From positions 1-21,864 of the forward strand of contig JAYWCV010000167.1 in NCBI GenBank assembly GCA_043780275.1: a DNA stretch of 21,864 nucleotides, read 5' to 3'. The stretch's first letter is position 1; the number at the start of each line of letters is the position of its first letter. Position numbers and translations under genes: made by a program. A model generated the notes under the pieces. It did not search any database and had not been told where the DNA came from. It saw nothing but the letters and a program-made list of their open reading frames with translations. Positions 1-7,254 of the stretch are shown here, piece after piece. This DNA comes from MGR-bin208 sp043780275 (GTDB taxonomy: Bacteria; Bacteroidota; Bacteroidia; Chitinophagales; Chitinophagaceae).

Positions 1-2298
1 CGGATAAATTCCATACGCTTCTGTCTGCTGAGTTAATTGTACAATCATTCTCCAGCTAGGTCCGTGATACTGTTTGGCAGCATTGATAACATGTGTTCCG
101 CCGCCGATATTCAAATGAAAACGGCTCAGTGCTTCCTGTCTCAACAGATGCCGGATACCTGTATCTTTAAACTTTGCCCATTCCAGTTTGCCATCTTTTT
201 CTTTTTGGGATAGAACGGGAAATGCTTTTTTAAAAGCCAGTGTAACCATAAAAGGGAGATCTTCTTTTTCGGGTGTTTCCGTATTATCTATATAGCTGAA
301 TGCAGAATCTTTTAGCAAAGCTTCAATCAGTGTATATTCCTCTGGCAATTTCCATGGTTTAACCACGTTCGATAATTCATCCTGCCAGATATTCATTTTC
401 AAACTATCGAACCAACTTGTAAAAATACCTACGGCTTTCTCCTGTGGATCATTTCTGAGATTCCAGTTACGAACAATCTCCAGCAAAGATTTTTCTTCTG
501 CAGTTAGTTCAGATTCATGGATGTTTTTTAATAAAACAGGGACTGCAGTTTCTGCAAAAACATTATAATTCTCTGTTTGCAATTTTTGCATATCTGCAAC
601 AGTGATGTCATGCATGTTATGCAGGTAGCGATTAATAAGCAATCCACGATAGAGATCATGATGACCACCGATATAATACGGATAACTTGAATCTACCGGT
701 AATTGATTTGCACTGCTTACAAAACCTCTTTCTGGGTTTATACTATGAGGATTTTCTTCCTGCGGTATAAATCCCTGCCACATATAACTGCTATCGGTAC
801 CGGGCATTACAAAATCGCCTTGTCTTCTCCATTTAGCAGGGAATTGTGCTTGTTGCCAGATAGCTATATCACCTGACTTGCTAGCAAACAAACAGTTTTG
901 TCCGGGACAGGTCATCCATTTAATAGCTTCAGAATAGTCCTGGTAATTTTTAGTATGATTCATGGCATAAAAAATCATCAGCTCATTCGAAGGGTCATGT
1001 GCTTTCCAGCGAACAGCATAATATTTACCATCCACTACCCGGCCATTTCCGGTATAAGATTGATCATACATCACTGGTCCGAAAAGAGTATAGGCTACTG
1101 TGTCTTTAAACAACCCTTTTCCTTTTACCTGAATTTCTTCAACCTTTAATTCAGCTTTTTTCCATTCTCCATCAAACATATACTCCTGCATTGTTGCATC
1201 CTTAAACTCGATAGAATAATAGTCTCGTACATCCCTCATGGCATTGGTAAAACCCCAGGCACAGCTATCATTAAAGCCAATAATAACACTTGGGGCACCG
1301 GGAAAACTAGCACCGTATGCATTGAACTGTGGAGTAGATATCTGCATTTCAAACCAAAGAGAAGGCATATTCAATCCTAGGTGCGGGTCGTTTGCCAAAA
1401 TCGGGCTTTTACTCAAGGTTTTACTTCCGCCAATAGCCCAATTATTACTTCCATTATCAGGATCCGGTTTTTCCTGAGTGATTACGATTGAATTGGTTGA
1501 AGAAAAATATAAAGAATCAGCAGATGCAGGTTTAATTACTTTTACTGCTGGTTCAGGAAAGATGGTTCCTTTAGGTACAATCGGATCTAAAGAATCCTGA
1601 AATACCGGATATAATTTTTCAATTCCAGCACCACCGAGTAAGGTTTTTATATTTGTATATTCAAAATCATTTTCTCCACCTGCCAAATCCAGACTCATGT
1701 ATTTCAGAAAAAGAGCTGTCTTAATATTGCCCCACTTCTCTGGTTTATAATTCAATAATTTATATTCTAAAGGCAAATCGCTTTGGGTTAAATTTTCTAT
1801 ATAACTGTTAATGCCAGCTGTATAAGCATCGCAGGCCATTTTTGATACAGGATTATTTTCGGTTTCAATTAACGCATTTTTAGCGGCAAAAACCATTCCC
1901 AACCTGCGCATATTCCGGTCGTTATTCAATATGATATTATTATCTCCTGGGCCCAGAATCTCACTCAGTCTGCCTGCTGCGGCATGTGTTTGAAACTCCA
2001 TTTGCCATAACCGGAATTTTGCATGCAAATATCCCTGTACAAAAAAAACATCCTCTTCATTGTTTGCAAATACGTGGGGTACCAACCGATCATCCAGGTA
2101 TACATCCACTTTGTCTTTGAGATAGGAAAAATTCAAATCAAGATTGAAATCCTGATCAACAGGTTCGGCATTTTGCCAGAAACCATGTTGAGGACTTAAG
2201 AACTTTCCAATGGGCGGAATTTTACCCCAGGCATTATCCATTAAATAGATGAGACTAATAGTTAATATAGCAGAAATACTAAATTTTATAAAACGCAT
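1..2298 (-). CDS. Penicillin acylase family protein (N-terminal-nucleophile hydrolase), C-terminus beyond the window
   Basis: The frame is open from an ATG at 2298 to the window edge (766 codons), so the 3' end is missing. Family members are made as a precursor that cleaves itself into alpha and beta chains and hydrolyse amides (beta-lactam side chains, acyl-homoserine lactones or peptides). The start of the beta chain is recognisable as DNGSNNWAIGG, making Ser284 the likely nucleophile. It is followed by the family blocks LANDPHLGL, PGAPSVIIGFND and AWGFTNAMRDVRDYY. Residues 5-20 are hydrophobic, consistent with export or a membrane anchor. Usual length is about 780-820 residues, so only a short tail is missing. 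It is divergent from lemA with 113 bp between. The substrate cannot be told from sequence. Confidence 0.93.
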   Translation of the reverse strand, partial: MRFIKFSISAILTISLIYLMDNAWGKIPPIGKFLSPQHGFWQNAEPVDQDFNLDLNFSYLKDKVDVYLDDRLVPHVFANNEEDVFFVQGYLHAKFRLWQMEFQTHAAAGRLSEILGPGDNNIILNNDRNMRRLGMVFAAKNALIETENNPVSKMACDAYTAGINSYIENLTQSDLPLEYKLLNYKPEKWGNIKTALFLKYMSLDLAGGENDFEYTNIKTLLGGAGIEKLYPVFQDSLDPIVPKGTIFPEPAVKVIKPASADSLYFSSTNSIVITQEKPDPDNGSNNWAIGGSKTLSKSPILANDPHLGLNMPSLWFEMQISTPQFNAYGASFPGAPSVIIGFNDSCAWGFTNAMRDVRDYYSIEFKDATMQEYMFDGEWKKAELKVEEIQVKGKGLFKDTVAYTLFGPVMYDQSYTGNGRVVDGKYYAVRWKAHDPSNELMIFYAMNHTKNYQDYSEAIKWMTCPGQNCLFASKSGDIAIWQQAQFPAKWRRQGDFVMPGTDSSYMWQGFIPQEENPHSINPERGFVSSANQLPVDSSYPYYIGGHHDLYRGLLINRYLHNMHDITVADMQKLQTENYNVFAETAVPVLLKNIHESELTAEEKSLLEIVRNWNLRNDPQEKAVGIFTSWFDSLKMNIWQDELSNVVKPWKLPEEYTLIEALLKDSAFSYIDNTETPEKEDLPFMVTLAFKKAFPVLSQKEKDGKLEWAKFKDTGIRHLLRQEALSRFHLNIGGGTHVINAAKQYHGPSWRMIVQLTQQTEAYGIYP

Positions 2299-2411
2299 AA
2301 TTGAATAATAAGATTTAAAGATAAAAAAGATGGATTAAAACTGAATGAAATTTTTGTTCACTGCTTAATTCAACCTCTTTTTTGCTTAATTTTAATACAA
2401 ACAATTAAATC

Positions 2412-2966
2412 ATGCTGTTTCTACTATTACTATTTGTATTTATTTCCATATGGACAGTGGTTTTATTCAATGGCCTGGTGCGTTTGCGTAATCAACGTCA
2501 AAATTCGTTTGCAGATATTGATGTGTTACTTAAACAAAGGCATGACCTTATTCCGCAATTAGTAAGTACAGTGAAGGGTTATGCAACACATGAAAAAGAT
2601 TTATTGCAAAATATTACAGAAGCCCGTTCTATTGCCATGAATGCAAAATCGATTTCTGAAAAAATTGTTTCAGAACAACAATTAAGTTCTGCATTAGCCG
2701 GTTTAAAAATTGCTTTGGAAGCATATCCTGATTTGAAAGCCAATCAAAACTTTTTGAATTTACAGGTAACCTTGAATGAAATTGAAGAAAAATTAGCTGC
2801 TGGCCGACGGTTCTTTAACAAATCAACCACCAAATATAATAATGCCGTTGAATCATTTCCATCCAATTTGATCGCTCAAAATTTTGGTTTTAGCCGTGAA
2901 GTCTTATTTGACCTTGGGCCAGAACACAGAGAGAACCTAGAAGAAGCACCGGAGATTAAATTCTAA
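2412..2966 (+). CDS. lemA: LemA family membrane protein
   Basis: The protein has 184 residues, normal for LemA. One N-terminal membrane segment (about residues 2-20) is followed by the family core: NSFADIDVLLKQRHDLIPQL, VKGYATHEKDLL and later LAAGRRFFNKSTTKYNNAV. The rest is predicted to be a helical bundle outside the membrane. LemA proteins are widespread but their biochemical role is poorly defined; in many bacteria they sit beside TPM-domain or M48 peptidase genes. Neither is next to it here, so it gives no partner. It ends only 12 bp from the convergent pcm gene, and no hairpin terminator is evident in that gap. Confidence 0.93.
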   Translation: MLFLLLLFVFISIWTVVLFNGLVRLRNQRQNSFADIDVLLKQRHDLIPQLVSTVKGYATHEKDLLQNITEARSIAMNAKSISEKIVSEQQLSSALAGLKIALEAYPDLKANQNFLNLQVTLNEIEEKLAAGRRFFNKSTTKYNNAVESFPSNLIAQNFGFSREVLFDLGPEHRENLEEAPEIKF

Positions 2967-2978
2967 TAAGCAATTCGG

Positions 2979-3635
2979 TTATTCATTTTTTCCTTCCATC
3001 ATGGGTACAAAAGAAAAATGATCGAAGACTTCTTCTTTCAATGAACCATTTTCCAATTTCGTGATACGCATCATGGTTTGTACTCCACCGGCCCCAACCG
3101 GTATTACCATCATACCTCCCGGTTTTAATTGTTCCATCAGTTTTTGAGGAATCTCTGGAGCAGCTGCTGTAATGATAATTTTATCAAACGGACCATAGGT
3201 TGGTAATCCTTTATATCCATCACCATAGAAAAATTTGATATTATTATATTTCTTTAAAAAGTTAAACTCTTTATTCAAATTGAATAGTTTTTTTTGTCTT
3301 TCAATGGTAAATAACATTACTTTTAATTCGGCCAGTACACATGCCTGGTAAGCACTGCCAGTACCTATTTCCAGCACTTTTTCAAAAGGCTTAACTTCTA
3401 ACAACTGGGTTTGATAAGCCACAGTATAAGGCTGTGAAATGGTTTGATCTTCTCCGATCGGGAATGCCTTGTCCTCGTAAGCCACTTCATCAAAAGCTGA
3501 GTCTAAGAAAAAATGTCGGGGAATGGAATGGATGGCTGTCAACACTTTTTCATCGGTAATACCTTTACTGCGGATTGTTTCCACCAATTTACTTCGCAAT
3601 CCTTTGTGCCGGTAACTGTCTTCAAAATTTCTCAT
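2979..3635 (-). CDS. pcm: Protein-L-isoaspartate O-methyltransferase
   Basis: This SAM-dependent enzyme methylates L-isoaspartyl residues in damaged proteins and so starts their repair. From Met at 3635 it has 218 residues. The family block QTISQPYTVA lies near residues 64-73 and the SAM-binding loop VLEIGTGSAYQ near 87-97; a second block, FDKIIITAAAPEIP, precedes the C-terminal strands. I reject the longer frame starting at 3680. Its first 15 codons lie in the hairpin and T-run of the terminator of the upstream mutase gene, while MRNFEDSYRHKGLR matches how Bacteroidota Pcm proteins normally begin. The -7-like TATCTTG lies right after that T-run, so its promoter probably abuts the terminator. 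Confidence 0.93.
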   Translation of the reverse strand: MRNFEDSYRHKGLRSKLVETIRSKGITDEKVLTAIHSIPRHFFLDSAFDEVAYEDKAFPIGEDQTISQPYTVAYQTQLLEVKPFEKVLEIGTGSAYQACVLAELKVMLFTIERQKKLFNLNKEFNFLKKYNNIKFFYGDGYKGLPTYGPFDKIIITAAAPEIPQKLMEQLKPGGMMVIPVGAGGVQTMMRITKLENGSLKEEVFDHFSFVPMMEGKNE

Positions 3636-3649
3636 ATTAGGGTGCAAGA

Positions 3650-3680
3650 TAAAAAAATGCAGCACCGTTTGATGCTGCAT
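3650..3680 (-). terminator. Intrinsic terminator of the phospho-sugar mutase gene
   Basis: Read on the - strand, ATGCAGCA pairs perfectly with TGCTGCAT around an 8-nt loop, followed at once by a run of seven T. It lies 23 bases after the mutase stop codon and 15 bases before the chosen pcm start. The hairpin sequence could be misread as the first codons of pcm. Confidence 0.85.
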
Positions 3681-3702
3681 CTTAAAAAATGAACAATTTA
3701 AT

Positions 3703-5427
3703 TTACAAATTCAAGTCAGTTGTGATGGACTGAATTTTATTTTCCAGTTTTAGTCTGACCATTTCAAAATCAGCTGCGCTGTCTAATTTTTCATTGACAC
3801 TGAAATAGAATTTTATCTTTGGCTCGGTCCCCGAAGGCCGGGCAGAAATCTTGCTTCCATCTGCCAGTATAAATTGCAACACATTGCTCTTGGGTAATTC
3901 AACAGGCCAGGTATCATTCGTTTTTAAATTCTTACCCGATTGAAGTTCATAATCCAGTATTTGAACAACATCCGATCCTGCAATACTAACCGGAGGGGCA
4001 TTGCGGTATGTTTCCATCATGGCAGCAATCTGCTTTTGCCCGTCCATTCCTTTTTTGGTGATGGAAACCAGGCTCTCATAATAAAAACCATACTGCACAT
4101 ACAAGTCTATTAATTTTTCGTAGAGGCTTCTGCCTTTTTCTTTCTCGTACGCTGCCATTTCACAAATCAAAGCAACAGCACTTACCCCGTCTTTATCTCT
4201 TATTTTATCACCAATCATCAATCCAAAACTTTCTTCACCACCGATGATATATTTTTCTTTGCCTTCTTTTTGTTTAACCAATTCGGCAATCCATTTGAAT
4301 CCGGTCAATACATTATAACATGCAACAGCATTTGCTTTTGCAATTACATGAATCATCTCTGTTGTAACAATCGTTGATACAACCATATCGTTGGGTTGAG
4401 CAATACCTTTTGCTTTACGGGCTTCAATCATGTAATTGAAAGCAAGCACAGCAGTCTGGTTACCATTCAATAATATCCAGTTTCCATGATTATCTTTTAC
4501 ACCTACGCCTACCCGATCAGCATCCGGATCGGTCCCCAATAAAATATCGGCATCCAAAATTGCTGCTTTTTTCAAGCCCATACTCATGGCTTCGCTTTCT
4601 TCCGGATTCGGATAAACTACTGTAGAAAAATTACCATCCGGCATACTTTGTTCTTCTACAATATGTACATTATTAAAACCAAATTTCTTTAACACAGGAG
4701 GTACCGATAAAATTCCCGTACCATGAATAGATGTATAAACAATTTTAAGATCAGCCTGTTTTTCGATAATCTCCGGGTATATACTCAGACTTTTTACCAT
4801 ATCTAAATAAGCTTCGTCCATTTCCTTGCCAAGGATAGTAATATTCTGTTCGCCACCTGTCCATTTTACATCATCTACAGATGCAATTTTTTCGACTTCT
4901 TGAATAATGTTTTTATCATGTGGTGGTACTAATTGTGCCCCATCATCCCAATAGGCTTTATATCCATTATACTCTTTCGGATTATGTGAAGCAGTACAAA
5001 CTACGCCTCCTTTGCACTTCAGCTTACGGATGGCGAATGACAATTCGGGTGTGGGTCTCAGGTCTTCAAATAAAAAAACGTTGATTTCATTAGCTGCAAA
5101 AACATGGGCAACGGTTTCGGCAAAAAAGCGGCTGTTATTTCTGCAATCATGTGCAATAGCCACGCTGATTTCTTCACCCGGAAATTTTTGTTTCAGGTAA
5201 TTTGCATAACCTTGAGTGGCCATTCCAATCGTATATTTGTTCATTCGGTTGGTTCCAATGCCCATGATACCACGAAGTCCTCCAGTACCAAATTCCAGAT
5301 TTTTATAAAACGCTTCTTCCAGTTCGGCAGGGTTTTCTATTAGCAATTTCCGAACTTCTTCTTTTGTCTGATCATCAAAATTTCCATTCAACCAGCTATC
5401 GATCTTCCCTTTTATTAAACTGTCCAT
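3703..5427 (-). CDS. Phospho-sugar mutase (phosphoglucomutase/phosphomannomutase family)
   Basis: This alpha-D-phosphohexomutase probably interconverts glucose-1-phosphate and glucose-6-phosphate (or mannose phosphates) in the cytoplasm, feeding nucleotide-sugar and glycogen pathways. From Met at 5427 it has 574 residues, normal for the PGM2/PgcA type. Four signature loops are present: the phosphoserine loop TASHNP with Ser147, the metal loop GTDPDADRV with Asp300, Asp302 and Asp304, the sugar-binding loop GGEESFGLMIGD, and the phosphate-binding loop RPSGTEPKIKF. The frame stays open upstream to 5811, but those 128 codons cross an inserted GC-rich element and the antisense side of the neighbouring gene, and lack family similarity. 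MDSLIKGKIDSWLNG is the natural beginning. A hairpin terminator follows the stop. Confidence 0.94.
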   Translation of the reverse strand: MDSLIKGKIDSWLNGNFDDQTKEEVRKLLIENPAELEEAFYKNLEFGTGGLRGIMGIGTNRMNKYTIGMATQGYANYLKQKFPGEEISVAIAHDCRNNSRFFAETVAHVFAANEINVFLFEDLRPTPELSFAIRKLKCKGGVVCTASHNPKEYNGYKAYWDDGAQLVPPHDKNIIQEVEKIASVDDVKWTGGEQNITILGKEMDEAYLDMVKSLSIYPEIIEKQADLKIVYTSIHGTGILSVPPVLKKFGFNNVHIVEEQSMPDGNFSTVVYPNPEESEAMSMGLKKAAILDADILLGTDPDADRVGVGVKDNHGNWILLNGNQTAVLAFNYMIEARKAKGIAQPNDMVVSTIVTTEMIHVIAKANAVACYNVLTGFKWIAELVKQKEGKEKYIIGGEESFGLMIGDKIRDKDGVSAVALICEMAAYEKEKGRSLYEKLIDLYVQYGFYYESLVSITKKGMDGQKQIAAMMETYRNAPPVSIAGSDVVQILDYELQSGKNLKTNDTWPVELPKSNVLQFILADGSKISARPSGTEPKIKFYFSVNEKLDSAADFEMVRLKLENKIQSITTDLNL

Positions 5428-5514
5428 ATTATTTTCTTTGTGTATTTTTTTTGAACCTGTTTCTACAATATGATGCGAAAATAAGAAATGTGAATTTACG
5501 AGATAAATGAACTG

Positions 5515-5522
5515 TATTTTTG
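5515..5522 (+). promoter_or_regulatory. Bacteroidota-type -7 element (TATTTTTG) upstream of the DUF2279 gene
   Basis: TATTTTTG matches TANNTTTG exactly. No good TTG lies 19 bp upstream, so only half of the promoter is supported. Transcription from it would begin near 5529. That is downstream of the ATG at 5507, which argues against that ATG being the real start. Confidence 0.45.
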
Positions 5523-5572
5523 TTTTGGCTGGATTAATCAATCTGTTCGAACTTAAACAAACCATTCGTCCA

Positions 5573-6676
5573 TTGAGAAAAAGAGGTGCATTTATAATTG
5601 TCGCATGGCCGTACAGTTTGTGGGCGGTGAGGACACCGCCCAAGGCGGGCTGCCCCGGTTGGTGTCCCCACCAACCGGCGACAATTATAAATGCACCCAT
5701 AAAAAGAGTTTTATTTTCTTTTTTAATTTTACTTACTTCCACTGCATCCTGTCTCTCGCAGGATTCAAGCTTTTTTAAACAACCTATCGACAGCTCTTTT
5801 TCTGCTGCCATGTATAAAAATCAAATACGCAATAAAAAAAGGGTTCAATGGCTGACTGCTGCAAATATTGCTTTCTATTCTACTTCATTAATATTATTGA
5901 ATGAGGCCTGGTATAAGGATTACCCAAAGACAAGCTTTCATGTTTTTAATGATAGCAAGGAATGGTTACAGTTAGACAAGATTGGCCATACAATGACAGC
6001 ATACAATATCGCAAAAGAGTCATTTGGATTATGGAAATGGACAGGTTTGCCACACAATAAATCGGCGATTCTTGGCGGCATTAATGGCATGGCATATTTA
6101 ACAGTGATTGAGTTTATGGATGCGCATTCTACAGATTGGGGCTGGAGCTGGTCAGATATTTCAGCTAATATTATTGGCTCTGGTTTATTTACGGCACAGG
6201 AATTAGTATGGAAAGAACAACGGGTATTTTTAAAATTTTCTTTTCATACGGTAAACTATAAAACTAAAGAATTATATGACCGGGCTGACAATTTATTTGG
6301 TCAGAAATGGTATGAACGAATGTTGAAGGATTATAATGGACAAACATATTGGTTGAGTGCAAACATTCAATCCTTTTTGCCCGAATCAAAAATCCCAAAA
6401 TGGCTTAACCTTGCAGTAGGATATGGTGCCGAAGGGATGTATGGTGGGTTTGACAATATTGGAAAAGATAAAAATGGTAACATCTTTTTTAACCGGACTG
6501 ATATTCCACGTGTACGACAATTTTATATTGCACCGGATATAAATTTTTCTGGAATAAAAACCAATAAACAATGGTTGAAAACAGCATTTTCGTTATTGAA
6601 TACTTTTAAGTTCCCTACTCCGGCACTGATGCTGGATTCAAAAGGTAAAATAAAATTGCATGGAATTTATTTTTAG
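5573..6676 (+). CDS. DUF2279 (YfiM-like) predicted periplasmic or membrane protein, 5' end altered by an inserted element
   Basis: The body of the protein carries the DUF2279 pattern: a hydrophobic AANIAFYSTSLILLNEAWY, DKIGHTMTAYNIAKES, a GINGMAYLTVIEFMDAHS segment and SWSDISANIIGSGLF. Its function is unknown. A typical signal peptide, KRVLFSFLILLTSTASCLSQ, is encoded from about 5702, but no ATG stands before it; the codon at the expected place is ATA. The only upstream ATG (5507) overlaps a -7 element. I choose TTG at 5573, since removing the inserted element joins TTG AGA AAA AGA directly to GTT TTA TTT, giving a normal signal-peptide start. If so, the present protein carries about 41 extra residues ahead of the signal peptide, which may impair export. 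Initiation at ATA (5699), at the ATG (5507), or loss of function are alternatives. Confidence 0.75.
   Translation: MRKRGAFIIVAWPYSLWAVRTPPKAGCPGWCPHQPATIINAPIKRVLFSFLILLTSTASCLSQDSSFFKQPIDSSFSAAMYKNQIRNKKRVQWLTAANIAFYSTSLILLNEAWYKDYPKTSFHVFNDSKEWLQLDKIGHTMTAYNIAKESFGLWKWTGLPHNKSAILGGINGMAYLTVIEFMDAHSTDWGWSWSDISANIIGSGLFTAQELVWKEQRVFLKFSFHTVNYKTKELYDRADNLFGQKWYERMLKDYNGQTYWLSANIQSFLPESKIPKWLNLAVGYGAEGMYGGFDNIGKDKNGNIFFNRTDIPRVRQFYIAPDINFSGIKTNKQWLKTAFSLLNTFKFPTPALMLDSKGKIKLHGIYF
5578..5585. repeat. Left copy of an 8-nt direct repeat flanking the inserted element
   Basis: AAAAAGAG here recurs at 5701-5708 on the other side of the element, as expected of a target-site duplication. The right copy is separated from the inverted end by CAT. 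Either the element end is asymmetric by about 4 nt, or the match in this A-rich sequence is chance. Confidence 0.4.
5585..5697. mobile_element. MITE-like palindromic element with 20-bp perfect inverted ends and two internal hairpins
   Basis: The ends are perfect inverted copies: GGTGCATTTATAATTGTCGC at 5585-5604 and its reverse complement at 5678-5697. The interior is strikingly GC-rich against the AT-rich surroundings. It holds two tight hairpins: TGGGCGGTG/CACCGCCCA (5621-5629 with 5634-5642) and CCGGTTGGTG/CACCAACCGG (5655-5664 with 5669-5678), each with a 4-nt loop. No transposase is encoded, so movement would need help in trans. Both strands are open through it, and both reading frames begin with GAFIIVA and end with ATIINAP because the inverted ends are read in the same phase. 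It resembles MITEs or the protein-coding palindromic elements known in Rickettsia; no other full copy is in this window. Confidence 0.75.
5701..5708. repeat. Right copy of the 8-nt direct repeat flanking the inserted element
   Basis: Second AAAAAGAG, matching 5578-5585. Element plus one repeat copy is 123 bp, a multiple of three, so the insertion leaves the DUF2279 frame intact. Confidence 0.4.
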
Positions 6677-6688
6677 TATAAGTATTAA

Positions 6689-7189
6689 TTACTCAAGCCA
6701 GGCTCCCGTAATTTCTTTTCCCTCAACTTTTACATAAATATGTTCAGCAATGGTTGTGGCAATGGAAAGACCCACATAATCGGGACTCACCGGGAATTTT
6801 TTATGGCTTCGTTCTACCAATACAAGGGTTTGAATTTTTTTTGGATGAAATTGAATAAATGGTTTTAACGCATAAAGTAAAGTTTTGCCACTGTTTGCTA
6901 CATCGTCAATAAGGATAATCACTTTATCATTAAAATCAATCGGACTATCGATGACCACTTCAGCTGGTAATTTTTTATTCAAAGAAACGGTGATCAGTTC
7001 AATTTTTTTATCACAGATTTTATTTAACTGATGAAAAATGGATTGGGCCATTACAACGCCATTTTCTTTTATCCCTGCCAAAACAATCGATTCTTCATCC
7101 AGGTTGTTCTCCAAAATCTCATAGGCCATCCGAATCATTTTTTTTTCTGCAACTGCCTTCGAAAGTATCTGCGTTTTATCTTTTGACAT
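6689..7189 (-). CDS. PyrR-like phosphoribosyltransferase family protein
   Basis: The protein has 166 residues from the ATG at 7189; a TTG three codons earlier is the only upstream alternative. The PRPP-binding loop is clear as VIILIDDVANSGKT (about residues 90-103). The C-terminal LVLVERSHKKFPVSPDYVGL matches the pattern seen in PyrR, which controls pyrimidine genes and has uracil phosphoribosyltransferase activity. Lone Bacteroidota members of this group have no confirmed substrate, and no pyr gene lies next to it. It is convergent with the DUF2279 gene (12 bp apart) and divergent from the Fe-S membrane protein. A type I phosphoribosyltransferase fold is well supported; the specific reaction is not. 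Confidence 0.85.
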   Translation of the reverse strand: MSKDKTQILSKAVAEKKMIRMAYEILENNLDEESIVLAGIKENGVVMAQSIFHQLNKICDKKIELITVSLNKKLPAEVVIDSPIDFNDKVIILIDDVANSGKTLLYALKPFIQFHPKKIQTLVLVERSHKKFPVSPDYVGLSIATTIAEHIYVKVEGKEITGAWLE

Positions 7190-7254
7190 GGTATTCAATA
7201 TTTTTTATCTTATTTATCGGTAAGCCTTAATTTAGCGAAAGTAATTAAACCTCC

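Noticed and set aside
898..1477. Two + strand open frames of about 80 codons
   Set aside because: They lie antisense within the penicillin acylase gene, which is strongly supported on the - strand, and resemble no known protein.
5507..5572. ATG at 5507 as the start of the DUF2279 gene
   Set aside because: It lies just upstream of and overlaps the region of a TATTTTTG -7 element, so a transcript from that promoter would not contain it. It remains possible if a further upstream promoter is used.
5428..5811. 128-codon N-terminal extension of the phospho-sugar mutase
   Set aside because: It runs antisense through the DUF2279 signal-peptide codons and the inserted element, has no family similarity, and the remaining 574 residues are the normal full length.
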